Assembly: GCF_029962835.1 (NCBI RefSeq)
Contig: NC_080577.1
Coordinates: forward strand, 5,022,001-5,086,000
Direction of reading: 5' to 3'
Length of the DNA: 64,000 nt
DNA from: Magnolia sinica
Lineage: Eukaryota; Streptophyta; Magnoliopsida; Magnoliales; Magnoliaceae
Below are positions 10,334 through 23,230 of this stretch, one piece after another (the stretch's first letter is position 1; each line of letters opens with the position of its first letter). Made by a program: the position numbers and the translations under genes. Under the pieces are notes generated by a model. It was not told where the DNA came from, did not search any database, and saw nothing but the letters and a program-made list of their open reading frames with translations.

Positions 10334-13300
10334 TGTCACGCCCCGAAATTTGAGTACCCGAATAAGGTCTTCGGGACCCGAATCTCAAGGTGTGAGTTAA
10401 ATATAATACATTAATTACAATCCAATTGATTTAATTAAATTCAATCAACACTCAACATCATCTAAAAGGAAATACAACTGAAATGTTTATTTAATTCAAC
10501 CCTTTCTACATCGAAATTTGAACATAAACTAAACCTAATAACAAAATGATTTGAATTAAAACTAAACCTGATAAAAATAAAAAATAAAAATAAAAATAAA
10601 GCTAATAGTATAGACCCGCCTGCTCGTAATATTCCAGCTCTGCACCTGTGCATTTGTTTTAGTAGGATGAGCATAACAGCCCAGTAGGGTCATTTCTTAC
10701 CCAAAATTTAACATGTTCAGATAATATCAATTTTAAAAGAAGGAATCGAAAACAGATAATGGAATTTAACAACAGAATTATAAAATGCAATACATGTGAT
10801 ATTTCCATGAATACTCCTAACATTTGTATTATTTCTTACAACACCGTATCCAAGTGGATGGTCACGTTGCATTAACGCCCATGCACTGGTACCTCATGGT
10901 GAGGGACCCATTTATACGTTAGCTGGTCAGACTACTGCTCCAGTTGTACTCCTGACGTATGTCCACGCACACAATTGTACTCATACGCCGTACACAAAGG
11001 AGACTCCAAAGGATCCAATGGGTTCTAGGGTCTTTCACCCAAGGGACACGATTGCCCTACTTGCTGACTTTAGGGTCTCTCACCCAAGGGACACGATCGC
11101 CCTACTTGCTAATACAACCATATATACATTTTATTTTATTTTTTTACAATTTAACTAATCAATAGATAAGCATGAATAACATGAACAATTCTAATATCAA
11201 CAAAAATAAATGATTAATAATTTAATAAATTCAATTTCTACACTATAATGCAAGTTCTATATGAGGTACATAAATTGTTAAAATATCAAGTTCTATACGA
11301 GCTCCACCCTTGAGTAATAAATCTCACATTGAGTGGCTGGGCCTACTAAAATTCATGGTTACTTTCGCATTCTCAGCTCAAATATTTTTATTTATTTATT
11401 TTATTTTTGTGGCCCACCATCAAAAGTTGGTTCGGCAATTTGGACAGTCTGATTATCATACCAACATTTCATGGTGGACGGTTGAGGAGTCACCACCATA
11501 TTAAAAATGGCAGTAAACTATCATGATACTATTATTTAATAAAGAGGCAGATTGTGGAAATAAATCCATACAACAAACTGAGTAAATGGTGTATCCCAAA
11601 GTAATAATTAAAAATGCAGGTATATGATGAATGTATACACTACAGAGCCGGAGGGGTCATGACCACTTGCACAAATCCAAAGCCGTTGGTTGATTTCTAG
11701 AATACATGCAGCTACTCCAATGCCCCACCATTCAATTTTTCATGGAAAATGGGAAAGCTACTCGCGCGAGTAGGATTTGAATCCTACTCGTGGGTCATGT
11801 GCCACACAAGACACGTGTGTGATATCTATTCCATTCATCTGAGAGGTCATGTTTTCTATGTTCCTATTGCTTGAAAATTTAGCAGTTAAACTAAATAGGT
11901 GGACCATACTTGTAAGTTGAATAAGGAACGTTGTTAGCTTTCATTCATTCATGGTGCCTAAGAAAATGGATAGACCGTGCTCTTTTATTTATTTATTTAT
12001 TTATTATATTTATCTGGGCACGTTGAAGATGTGGATTGCATGGTAGATTTCTCAGACTTACAGTTGTGTGCTATGTTCTGCATATGGAGACGAGTAAGAT
12101 TGTAGTCATACTCGCCTATCCTGCACTAGCAAGGTCCCATTATAATAAGAAGATCTCCAGTTCAACTGGTTGGAAACATTACGGTCCATCAAGTAAATAA
12201 CTTCTAACCTTTAATTTACAAGTAAAATCTAACCCATTCAATAGGTTTATTATACTATTAGGATCACTTACAAGAAAACACTTACATTCACTCATTAAAT
12301 GGATAATACTATTTATCAACAGTTATAAGTTATTTTCTATTTTTGGTGGATATCCTGACTAGTATATAGGATTGATTTTTCATATAAATGTTCTTCATGT
12401 TGTTTTAAACGAATTGAAAGGGTTGGATTTGAATGAACTTAATATGTCATAAATCTATTGCTAGGTGGACCGAACTTGTGGTCCAGCTTGATGGACTTAA
12501 AACATTCTCCATTAAAGTAGTTTCTCATGATATATCTCCTTACTTTTCATGAGGAGTTATTTGATACTCTGGTGGAGTACGACGATTGACATGCACACAC
12601 TCTGAAATTGCAAATGAGGCATATGATAACACAAATATAAATCAAAATATAAATTTATTTTGCAAATTTATTTTTTATATAGAATTTATAAATCAAAATA
12701 TAAACTTAGATAATTGGTTTATTTTATTCGGTAAATTTATTTTATTATATATATATATAAATATATATATATAATTATTATTATTTCAACATTAAATATC
12801 AGGAATATATATATAATAAAAATAAAAATAAAAATAAAATATAAATTCATGAATAGGTAGGATTTCCTACATAAAAATCAACTGATAATAATATTCCAAA
12901 AAAAATAAACATAATAATTAACTGAAAATATTAAATCTCAAGAGAAGATCACCTACCTTAAAGTTTGACGATCCGCCTCCGCTCTAATCTCCCTCTCTCT
13001 TGATCTACAGAGCTTTCTCTTTCCCCCTCTCTCTTGATCTATCCGGTTTACTCTCCCTTTATGATACGATTCAAACTTGTTTATATCTTTCCTTTCTTTT
13101 TAATGGATATGAGGAAAGAGGCGGAAGAGTGGGAGATGTGGGCAGTTTCATTTCGTGGGAGGGTTTGGCGGCCATTACCGTACAAAACGGAAGGAAAGTG
13201 GAGAAAGTGGTTTAGCCGTGCGGAAGATATAACTTTCATTTTTATTTTCTTTTTAATTTTTAAGATATAGTGGGTCCCACTAACAATAATTTAAATCCAC

Positions 13301-13426
13301 TCCGTCCATTATCCCGGCTTGGCCAAGAGAATATAAGGCAAAAAAAATGAGGTTAATCTGAAACTCAGGTGGGCCACACGCAAATGGACGGCGGGGTTAG
13401 TTCCCACAAAAAATTGGGTTGTTACA
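10334..13426 (-). repeat. 3' LTR of the Tekay element
   Basis: 3,093 bp, on the plus strand TGTCACGCCCCGAAAT...GGGTTGTTACA. It is nearly identical to 19150–22234; the largest difference is an indel of about 9 bp in a TTTTATTT run near 11135. It contains a perfect inverted repeat GAGTAGGATT-TG-AATCCTACTC (11768–11789). No gene is seen in it; its short open frames recur identically in the other LTR. Confidence 0.93.
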
Positions 13427-13440
13427 TTCTACCCCCCTTA
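13427..13440 (-). other. Polypurine tract of the Tekay element
   Basis: On the minus strand TAAGGGGGGTAGAA directly precedes the 3' LTR start TGTAACA, as expected for the plus-strand DNA primer. Confidence 0.75.
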
Positions 13441-13474
13441 ACAAAAATTTCGTCCTCGAAATTTAATATACCTA

Positions 13475-14899
13475 TCATATGAAGAGATGAGGGTACTTCT
13501 CTCGGATTTCATCCTCTCGCTCCCACGAAGCTTCGTCCATGCCATGATGCCTCCACTGAACCTTCACGAGTGGTATTGATCTTGTTCGAAGTACTTGCTC
13601 CTTCCTGTCGAGGATGCGAATCGGTTGCTTTATGTATGAAACATCCTCACGGATTTCCAGCGGCTCCCAGTCAATGATATGCGATGCATCTCTTTCGTAC
13701 TTCCGAAGCATAGATACATGAAATACGTCGTGGACGCCAAAAAGTTGAGGAGGTAAGGCTAGTCTGTAGGCTACGAGGCCTACTCTCTGCAAGATCTCGA
13801 ATGGTCCAATGTAACGTGGTGCCAATTTTCCTTTCTTCCCAAATCGCGTAACTCCTTTCATCGGGGATACCTTAAGGAACACATGGTCTCCAATAGCGAA
13901 CTCCAAGTTCTTTCGGCGATTGTCGGCGTAGCTCTTCTGGCGACTCTGAGCAGTACGTATACGTTCTTTGATGATGGAAATCTTCTCGGATGTCTCTTGC
14001 ACTAGTTCCGGTCCCAACAATGTTCTTTCACCTACTTCGGTCCAACAACTTGGTGATCTGCAGGGTCTTCCGTATAAATCTTCAAATGGTGCCATGCCAA
14101 TACTGGATTGGAAACTATTGTTGTAGGCGAATTCTACTAAATAGAGGTGGTCATCCCAATTTCCCTTGAAGTCGAGAATGCAGCTGCGAAGCATGTCTTC
14201 GAGGATTTGATTTACCCGCTCCGTTTGTCCGTCAGTCTGCGGATGAAAAGCCGTGCTATAATCTAGCGTCGTTCCCAAGGCCTTCTGAAGACTCTTCCAA
14301 AAGCGTGATGTAAACCTGGGGTCTCGATCAGATACAATGGACACAGGGATGCCGTGAAGCCTAACAATCTCCTTGATATACTGCTTGCTTAAGTCATCTA
14401 GGGACGAAGAAATACGTATAGGAAGAAAGTGTGCTGACTTTGTTAGTCGATCTACGATCACCCATATCGCATCATGATGACGGCTTGTTTTCGGTAGTCC
14501 GACAATAAAGTCCATCGATATGTGCTCCCACTTCCACTCTGTGACCTGTAATGGTTGCAAAAGTCCCGACGGCTTCTGATGTTCTGCTTTAACCTGCTGA
14601 CAAGTAAGACACTTCGCAACATAGTTGGCTATCTCCCTCTTCATATTACTCCACCAATATTGACGTCGTACGTCACGGTACATCTTGGTTCCTCCTGGGT
14701 GGATGGTGAATTTTGTGCGGTGCGCCTCATCTAAGATTTCTTGCCTTAATTCAGATATATCTGGAACACATAACCTCTCTTGAAATCTAACCCCACCATC
14801 AGAGCCTACTCGCCACTCTAAGTTGTCCTTTCCCGCTACTTCTATTATTTTCTCTTGTAGCCATACATCATTCTTCTGCGCTTCTATTATTCGTCGCAC
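13475..14899 (-). pseudogene. Integrase with chromodomain-like C-terminus (Tekay pol, 3' part)
   Basis: 474 codons to the stop at 13475. Visible: an HHCC zinc finger (H60, H67, C97, C100), the catalytic triad D130, D191 and E227 with 35 residues between the last two (DD35E), and a C-terminal chromodomain-like segment from about residue 443. The enzyme inserts the cDNA into the host genome, and in chromoviruses the C-terminal domain steers this to chromatin. No stop interrupts this part. It lacks its own start: it is joined to RNase H by removal of the 83-nt segment 14900–14982. Called a pseudogene because the whole polyprotein frame is broken upstream. Confidence 0.85.
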
Positions 14900-14982
14900 C
14901 TAGAAAAGAAAGTTCTGAATAACTACATCCTAATATAAGAATTAAAGGGTTAATATAAATGGATAATTTAGAAATTACTAAC
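14900..14982 (-). other. Intron-like insertion in pol between RNase H and integrase
   Basis: On the minus strand the 83 nt start GTTAGT and end TTTCTTTTCTAG, are strongly AT-rich and contain in-frame stops. Removing them joins ...QPTL to VRRIIEAQ... and restores the frame exactly (83 is 2 modulo 3, which is the frame difference between the flanking segments). Size, borders and the pyrimidine-rich 3' end all suit a plant spliceosomal intron. Confidence 0.75.
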
Positions 14983-15531
14983 CAGAGTGGGTTGCACCAC
15001 AAAATTACTGATATAAGCCCGAGGTTCATCGATACGTAGTCTGACTTCAAAATCTTTAACTATATCAAGCATCTCCCATTCTTTAATCATTAAACTTGCC
15101 ACCAGCTTGCGCGCCTTCCTGCTTAATGCGTCAGCTACAACATTCGCCTTGCCTGGATGATAGCAAATATCGAAATGATAATCCTTCAAGAATTCCATCC
15201 ATCTCCTTTGCCGCATATTTAGGTCATTTTGATCAAAACGATACTTTAAACTCTTGTGATCCGAGTACAGTTCAAACTACTCACCATAAAGATAATGCCT
15301 CCAAATTTTGAAAGCAAACACTACAGCTACAAGCTCTAAGTCGTGAGTGGGATAATTTTGCTCATGAGGTTTCAACTGTCTTGACGCGAATGCTATTGTT
15401 TTACTACTTTGCATCAGCATGCATCCAAACCCTTGATAAGATGCATCAGTATATATCACAAGTCTTTTCCCTTCTGCTGGTAAAGAAATTATTGGGGCTT
15501 CCATTAATCGCTTCTTTAATTTAGAGAAAGC
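14983..15531 (-). pseudogene. RNase H region of Tekay pol, with an in-frame TAG
   Basis: This degrades the RNA strand during reverse transcription. Catalytic acidic residues are visible in [11 protein letters not shown] (D), [10 protein letters not shown] (E), YSDHKSL (D) and [10 protein letters not shown] (D). A TAG at 15277–15279 follows ...HYLYGE where related elements carry an amino acid. The segment is continuous in frame with RT upstream and meets the intron-like sequence at 14982. Confidence 0.82.
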
Positions 15532-17499
15532 CTACTCGCAATTTTCATTCCATTTAAAAGAAGTGCCCTTCTTGGTCAAGTTAGTCAATGGCCTTGCTAA
15601 CTTAGAGAATCCCTCAATAAACCTTCTATAATATCCAGCTAATCCGAGAAAACTGCGCACTTCTGTCACATTGGTGGGCTGTTCCCAATTTAACACTGCT
15701 TCGACTTTTGATGGATCTACTGACACTCCTTTTTCCGATACCACGTGCCCTAAGAACTTTACTTCGTTCTTCCAAAAGTCACATTTTGAAGCTTTGGCAT
15801 ACAACTGATTGTCCTTTAGAGTTTGAAGAGCTATTCGAAGGTGTTCAGCATGATCTTCTTGCGTCTTGGAGTAAATTAAAATATCATCTATGAACACTAT
15901 CACGAATCGGTCCAAATACGGTTTGAAGACCCTGTTCATGAGGTCCATAAATACTGCTGGAGCGTTCGTTAGTCCGAAGGGCATCACTAGAAATTCATAA
16001 TGGCCATATCGAGTCCTAAAGGCAGTTTTGGGTACATCATCATCTCTAATCCTCAACTGATGATATCCAGACCGTAGGTCTATCTTTGAAAAATATTTAG
16101 CTCCCTTCAACTGATCGAATAAATCATTTATCCTCGGCAACGGGTACCTGTTCTTGATAGTCGCCTTATTAAGTTGACGGTAATCGATGCATAGCCTCAA
16201 AGAACCATCCTTCTTTCTTACAAATAATACCGGTGCACCCCACGGCGACGTACTAGCCCTAATGAAGCCTTGGTCTTGGAGCTGCTGAAGTTGCCCTCTT
16301 AATTCCCTCAATTCAACAGGTGCCATACGGTATGGTGCTCTGGAGATTGGTGCAGTCCCAGGTACCAGATCGATTGTGAAATCCACATCTCTCTTTGGCG
16401 GTAATCCAGGGATATCTTGAAATACTTCTGGAAATTCATTAACAATCAAAATTTGTTCCACTCCTTGAGGTTCAACTTCCGAGATGGCTGACAAACTAAC
16501 CGGTGCTCCCTTCCTTCGCGTCCCATGAAATTGTAACGGTGCTCGCCCATCGATATTTAATATGACCATTTTCCTAAAACAATCGATTTTTGCCCGATAT
16601 AAAGATAACCAATCCATCCCCAATATAATATCGTATTCTCGCATCGGCATAACTATGAGATTAGCTGATAAATTTACGTTCTCGATAGTGATCGGACAGG
16701 ATTTACAAATCTGACTTAGGTCCACTGAATTACCAAGGGGGTTTGCTATCGTTAACCTTTTATCTAAGGGAGTAGGAGCTAACTCAAGCGAGCATAAAAG
16801 GCAATAAGAAATAAATGAATGCGATGCTCCAGAGTCAAATAACGCTCTAGCTAAGGATGAATAAATGACGATGGTACCTTCGACTACATCGCTGCTAGCT
16901 TCGATGTCGGGCTGAATAATGCCATCTGTTGGCGGTGCTGGATCCTCATATAAGAGTGCGGCATCATCATAAGTCTGGGTCGCTCCATCCTCAGACTGTG
17001 CTAGAACATCATAACTTTGAATTGGGCCCTCGTATTGTTGCGCCAAATTTTCGTACGGCTGTACTGTGTCTCCTGACTGTACTAGAGCGTAGACTCGGCC
17101 TTGAGCTTGTGGTCGTGGTGTCTGAACTCCCTGCCTTGACTGCTGGTACTGCTGAGGTTTAACCTGTGGCGGCGGCTGCTGAGGTGGTCTCTGATATACC
17201 GATGAAGGTCCTTGCTGTGGTGGTCTCGAGTATGACTGTAGCGGCCTCTGTGGGTATGGCTGAGGTGGTCTCGATGAAGGCTGTGAGGTAGAAGGATGTA
17301 GTGGAGGTCGCTGTGACATAGACGGCGGCGTCTGTTGCTGGGGAGGCCTGAAAGACTGATGTGAAGATCCTGACCTTTGTGGATACTGTGTGCGCTGTGG
17401 TCTGGAACAAAAACGAGAAGTGTGGCCTTCGAGTCCACAATTATAGCAAAATCCTGAAAATCGTGGTGGAGGAAGTGCTATTATCGGTCTAGCCATCAA
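15532..17499 (-). pseudogene. Gag zinc knuckle, aspartic protease and reverse transcriptase of Tekay
   Basis: From residue 1 of this stop-free 655-codon segment: a zinc knuckle C-X2-C-X4-H-X4-C at residues 18–31 (RNA binding), a long Pro/Gln-rich linker (about residues 38–135), protease motif [12 protein letters not shown] with the catalytic D at residue 222, then RT with [23 protein letters not shown] and the active site FIDDILIYS (DD codons 15883–15888) and the ...[16 protein letters not shown] stretch that follows RT. It ends at a TAG (15532–15534) that interrupts the RT–RNase H junction. Confidence 0.88.
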
Positions 17500-18321
17500 T
17501 GTCGGTGTTGTTATCTGCCTCTTAGCTGCATCTTGTTGGGCTGGTGATATGTAGGTAGCAGTTCTAGCACCACTCTTTATGTCATTCTTTTGATCACGAT
17601 TCTTTCAATATTCGTTGATGTCTTTCTTCACTGCTAAAGCACGCTCCAACAGTTCGGCATAGGTCTTCTGTATGAAAGGGGCTAACCGACTACGAAAAGA
17701 GGCTCTGCAACCGTTCTCAAATTTTTGTGCCTTACGGGTTTCATCGGACACCAGAAAAGTTACAAATCGCGAGCGCTCCGTGAACTTAGCATCATATTGG
17801 CGCACTGTCATGTCACCCTGTTCTAATTTCATAAATTCTCCCGCCTTTTGATTTTTCACATACAAAAGAAAGTATTTATCGTCAAACTTCTCACAAAACT
17901 GGTCCCAGGTCCAGTCTTCAACTCTCGGGTTTATCCTAATGACTAAGTCTCACCAATGGTCTGCCTCCCCTACTAACATGTAAATAACCAATTCTGTTTT
18001 CTGGTATTTATCGCACTTTATAACCGTGAATATCTTATCAAGTTGTTTCTTCTACACTTCGGCTTCAGATAGGTTAGGCCCACCCTTAAATACAAGCAAT
18101 TTCTGTCTTTTGAACCTTTCCAATAAACTTCCTATCCCTTCGTTAGCTACATGAACAGTTTGGGTTTGACCTTGTGCTTGAGTCTGTCTTATCTGATAGC
18201 CCACAAGAGCTGTAAGATCACCTATGGCCCTAAGAATTCCACCCATAAGTGACCCATTTTCAGTGGTATCAGGACCAGGAACTCCTGATGTGGCTCCGAC
18301 ATCAATGTTTTGATCCGCCAT
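17500..18321 (-). pseudogene. Gag (capsid) region of Tekay, with three in-frame stops
   Basis: The frame starts ATG at 18321 (MADQNIDVGATSG...), after an untranslated leader of about 0.8 kb. Retrotransposon gag hallmarks follow: FKGGPNLSEAE, then ...EADHW and WTWDQFCEKFDDKYF, MTVRQYDAKFTERSRF. Stops sit at 18052–18054 (TAG), 17950–17952 (TGA) and 17605–17607 (TGA), all in the same frame, with no frameshift from 18321 to the RNase H end. Gag forms the particle that packages element RNA. Confidence 0.82.
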
Positions 18322-19128
18322 AATCTACGATTAATTAAACATATAAGCTTAGTGTGTGACAACCAAGGTAGGTTGTACTAACTAAATTGAATTTTGCGTA
18401 TCATTAATAGAATGCATACTATTTAACATCCATAGAAGCATGAAAATTTATTGGATTGTAAGAAAGATTTGATGATATAAAATATTAATACATGAAGATT
18501 AAGAGAATTCAGACAATAACATATATCAAAATTGTAGTGCAGAAAATTCAGATTCTTATGCTACTATTCCTACTAATGATTCTGGTATTTACAAGTGTCG
18601 GATTGATCTAAAATTTTTTATGAAGATACATATATAAGTCTACTATAATTATATAAAATTTTAGCTTAATACAAAGTCTACAAAAATTTTTAAAATTCGG
18701 ATAAGTAGGTCTGTACAGAAACAAACGATTTCTAACTAGTATACACATAACTTAATATTGGTAAAGGATAAGCATATATTTATATTTTTAAATTATTTTT
18801 TAATGAAACTATACTTGTTAATATACGACTGAGATTTTGAATCAACTTAAAAGGAGTTTTAATTAATTAGTTATGACTTTTGTAAGTTAAGTAATTTCTG
18901 CCTACTATTGCTGTCCAATTTAACGTAATATGCTAAAAATCTTTAAAACTTCCTTTAGGTCCAGATTTGGTTATTAGTTCAGTGTTAAGTCTAAATAAGA
19001 TTATATATGATGTCAACATAATGTAATGATCCCTAAATTTATACCTCTATTTTTTTATCATAAAAGTAAAGGGATTTATGTTTGGGTTACTAATTCTAAA
19101 GACAACCCTAGGTCCACAATTTTAATCT
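18322..19128 (-). other. Untranslated leader of the Tekay element
   Basis: AT-rich sequence between the primer site and the gag start. No open frame of note. Confidence 0.7.
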
Positions 19129-19146
19129 AACCTGGCTCTGATACCA
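19129..19146 (-). other. Primer-binding site complementary to initiator tRNA-Met
   Basis: On the minus strand TGGTATCAGAGCCAGGTT begins 3 nt after the 5' LTR end. TGGTATCAGAGC is the standard plant iMet primer site. Confidence 0.92.
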
Positions 19147-19149
19147 AGC

Positions 19150-22100
19150 TGTCACGCCCCGAAATTTGAGTACCCGAATAAGGTCTTCGGGACCCGAATC
19201 TCAAGGTGTGAGTTAAATATAATACATTAATTACAATCCAATTGATTTAATTAAATTCAATCAACACTCAACATCATCTAAAAGGAAATACAACTGAAAT
19301 GTTTATTTAATTCAACCCTTTCTACATCGAAATTTGAACATAAACTAAACCTAATAACAAAATGATTTGAATTAAAACTAAACCTGATAAAAATAAAAAA
19401 TAAAAATAAAAATAAAGCTAATAGTATAGACCCGCCTGCTCGTAATATTCCAGCTCTGCACCTGTGCATTTGTTTTAGTAGGATGAGCATAACAGCCCAG
19501 TAGGGTCATTTCTTACCCAAAATTTAACATGTTCAGATAATATCAATTTTAAAAGAAGGAATCGAAAACAGATAATGGAATTTAACAACAGAATTATAAA
19601 ATGCAATACATGTGATATTTCCATGAATACTCCTAACATTTGTATTATTTCTTACAACACCGTATCCAAGTGGATGGTCACGTTGCATTAACGCCCATGC
19701 ACTGGTACCTCATGGTGAGGGACCCATTTATACGTTAGCTGGTCAAACTACTGCTCCAGTTGTACCTCTGACGTATGTCCACGCACACAATTGTACTCAT
19801 ACGCCGTACACAAAGGAGACTCCAAAGGATCCAATGGGTTCTAGGGTCTTTCACCCAAGGGACACGATTGCCCTACTTGCTGACTTTAGGGTCTCTCACC
19901 CAAGGGACACGATCGCCCTACTTGCTAATACAACCATATATACATTTTTTTTTACAATTTAACTAATCAATAGATAAGCATGAATAACATGAACAATTCT
20001 AATATCAACAAAAATAAATGATTAATAATTTAATAAATTCAATTTCTACACTATAATGCAAGTTCTATATGAGGTACATAAATTGTTAAAATATCAAGTT
20101 CTATACGAGCTCCACCCTTGAGTAATAAATCTCACATTGAGTGGCTGGGCCTACTAAAATTCATGGTTACTTTCGCATTCTCAGCTCAAATATTTTTATT
20201 TATTTATTTTATTTTTGTGGCCCACCATCAAAAGTTGGTTCGGCAATTTGGACAGTCTGATTATCATACCAACATTTCATGGTGGACGGTTGAGGAGTCA
20301 CCACCATATTAAAAATGGCAGTAAACTATCATGATATTATTATTTAATAAAGAGGCAGATTGTGGAAATAAATCCATACAACAAACCGAGTAAATGGTGT
20401 ATCCCAAAGTAATAATTAAAAATGCAGGTATATGATGAATGTATACACTACAGAGCCGGAGGGGTCATGACCACTTGCACAAATCCAAAGCCGTTGGTTG
20501 ATTTCTAGAATACATGCAGCTACTCCAATGCCCCACCATTCAATTTTTCATGGAAAATGGGAAAGCTACTCGCGCGAGTAGGATTTGAATCCTACTCGTG
20601 GGTCATGTGCCACACAAGACACGTGTGTGATATCTATTCCATTCATCTGAGAGGTCATGTTTTCTATGTTCCTATTGCTTGAAAATTTAGCAGTTAAACT
20701 AAATAGGTGGACCATACTTGTAAGTTGAATAAGGAACGTTGTTAGCTTTCATTCATTCATGGTGCCTAAGAAAATGGATAGACCGTGCTCTTTTATTTAT
20801 TTATTTATTTATTATATTTATCTGGGCACGTTGAAGATGTGGATTGCATGGTAGATTTCTCAGACTTACAGTTGTGTGCTATGTTCTGCATATGGAGACG
20901 AGTAAGATTGTAGTCATACTCGCCTATCCTGCACTAGCAAGGTCCCATTATAATAAGAAGATCTCCAGTTCAACTGGTTGGAAACATTACGGTCCATCAA
21001 GTAAATAACTTCTAACCTTTAATTTACAAGTAAAATCTAACCCATTCAATAGGTTTATTATACTATTAGGATCACTTACAAGAAAACACTTACATTCACT
21101 CATTAAATGGATAATACTATTTATCAACAGTTATAAGTTATTTTCTATTTTTGGTGGATATCCTGACTAGTATATAGGATTGATTTTTCATATAAATGTT
21201 CTTCATGTTGTTTTAAACGAATTGAAAGGGTTGGATTTGAATGAACTTAATATGTCATAAATCTATTGCTAGGTGGACCGAACTTGTGGTCCAGCTTGAT
21301 GGACTTAAAACATTCTCCATTAAAGTAGTTTCTCATGATATATCTCCTTACTTTTCATGAGGAGTTATTTGATACTCTGGTGGAGTACGACGATTGACAT
21401 GCACACACTCTGAAATTGCAAATGAGGCATATGATAACACAAATATAAATCAAAAGATAAATTTATTTTGCAAATTTATTTTTTATATAGAATTTATAAA
21501 TCAAAATATAAACTTAGATAATTGGTTTATTTTATTCGGTAAATTTATTTTATTATATATATATATAAATATATATATATAATTATTATTATTTCAACAT
21601 TAAATATCAGGAATATATATATAATAAAAATAAAAATAAAAATAAAATATAAATTCATGAATAGGTAGGATTTCCTACATAAAAATCAACTGATAATAAT
21701 ATTCCAAAAAAATAAACATAACAATTAACTGAAAATATTAAATCTCAAGAGAAGATCACCTACCTTAAAGTTTGACGATCCGCCTCCGCTCTAATCTCCC
21801 TCTCTCTTGATCTACAGAGCTTTCTCTTTCCCCCTCTCTCTTGATCTATCCGGTTTACTCTCCCTTTATGATACGATTCAAACTTGTTTATATCTTTCCT
21901 TTCTTTTTAATGGATATGAGGAAAGAGGCGGAAGAGTGGGAGATGTGGGCAGTTTTATTTCGTGGGAGGGTTTGGCGGCCATTACCGTACAAAACGGAAG
22001 GAAAGTGGAGAAAGTGGTTTAGCCGTGCGGAAGATATAACTTTCATTTTTATTTTCTTTTTTATTTTTTAAGATATAGTGGGTCCCACTAACAATAATTT

Positions 22101-22234
22101 AAATCCACTCCGTCCATTATCCCGGCTTGGCCAAGAGAATATAAGGCAAAAAAAATGAGGTTAATCTGAAACTCAGGTGGGCCACACGCAAATGGACGGC
22201 GGGGTTAGTTCCCACAAAAAATTGGGTTGTTACA
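19150..22234 (-). repeat. 5' LTR of the Tekay element
   Basis: 3,085 bp and nearly identical to 10334–13426; most of the differences I noticed are transitions. It should hold the element's promoter, reading to the left. Confidence 0.93.
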
Positions 22235-23191
22235 CCATTTCTTCTCAGTTGAACGTAGGCTTTTATTTTTTTTATTTTTGTTTTTACTTGTCTTATATGT
22301 AGGCCATAAATCCAAAGGTTAAGATTGGTCCTCTGCATTGGATTCAATAGACCAAGGGTCTAAATTGTTAAACCATGGGCTGAGTTTTTTCAAATCTAAA
22401 AGTTTAGGGCTATTTGTTTAACCAATTATGATATTAATGTAAAGAAAATGTGCAATGATTATAAATTACTTTACAGCTTATAAAATTCATATTTTATCAT
22501 AGATTTTAGTATGGGCAGGAAAATCATAATGTTTATATTTTTATATCACTTTAATGTTAAATTGTTGTTAAGATATGCTAATATATATATTTTTTTCACA
22601 ATAATATCATTAAAAAGTACATTGATTATAATTTCATTAATGGTGTTTTAAAAAAAAAATTTACCTCAGTAAATTAAATGAAATAGGTAATGTTTATAAT
22701 TTGTTTTACTATCCAATATGTTAATTAATATTCAAATCACAATGATGATGTGCTTTTATTATTTGTTTTAACTATGAAATACAAATTGGAATTTTATAGT
22801 GTAAAATTATAATGATTATAAATATATTTATTTTTTTTATTGTTTATTATATTTGCATCTGACCTTTGATTTATTCCCTGATGTCTGCCTAAACAAATAT
22901 CGGAAAATAATAATGATTTGAATATAAAAGTCCTTACTATCCAGGCACGGCATTGCATTTGACCAGCAACTCACTTGTTTGGCTTAACGTTTGGTAGATA
23001 GGTAATGATGACGCTTTCATAACGGATGAGATACATGTTTTTCTTGGGGATGCTTCCAATGCTAATTGCAAAACACGAGCCAGCTTGCCACCTATTTGAA
23101 GGATCGGGCCATTCATTGGGTAGGGCCCACTGCAAGCATGCCCCTGCCTGAGGTAGGGCCATTCATCTGATCCGCTTATAAGAGGACACAT

Positions 23192-23225
<34 letters not shown>

Positions 23226-23230
23226 CCACG
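22235..23230. repeat. Segmental duplication, unit 2 (right part)
   Basis: Together with 10136–10333 this forms unit 2, which the Tekay insertion splits. It aligns with 8260–8800 and 9830–10130 of unit 1, ending at an AG microsatellite (23195–23222). No gene is seen. Confidence 0.6.

Larger units (their letters stand above)
10334..22234 (-). mobile_element. Complete Tekay-type Ty3/gypsy chromovirus
   Basis: The 11,901-bp element has TG...CA LTRs at 10334–13426 and 19150–22234 and a perfect 5-bp target duplication CCATT (10329–10333, 22235–22239). It reads on the minus strand: 5' LTR on the right, iMet-type primer site 19129–19146, gag-protease-RT-RNase H-integrase from 18321 to 13475, polypurine tract by 13427, then the 3' LTR. 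The integrase ends in a chromodomain-like segment (VKVQWRHHG...EASWE...KYPHLF), which together with 3-kb LTRs points to the Tekay/Del lineage. By eye the LTRs differ at about ten bases and a few short indels over 3.1 kb, so insertion is recent. Yet the single frame has five stops and an 83-nt intron-like insert, so it is probably not autonomous. Confidence 0.92.

Noticed and set aside
10334..22234. CRISPR-like or phage-like direct repeats
   Set aside because: The long direct repeats are LTRs with TG/CA ends, a target duplication and a primer site; the sequence is a plant retrotransposon.
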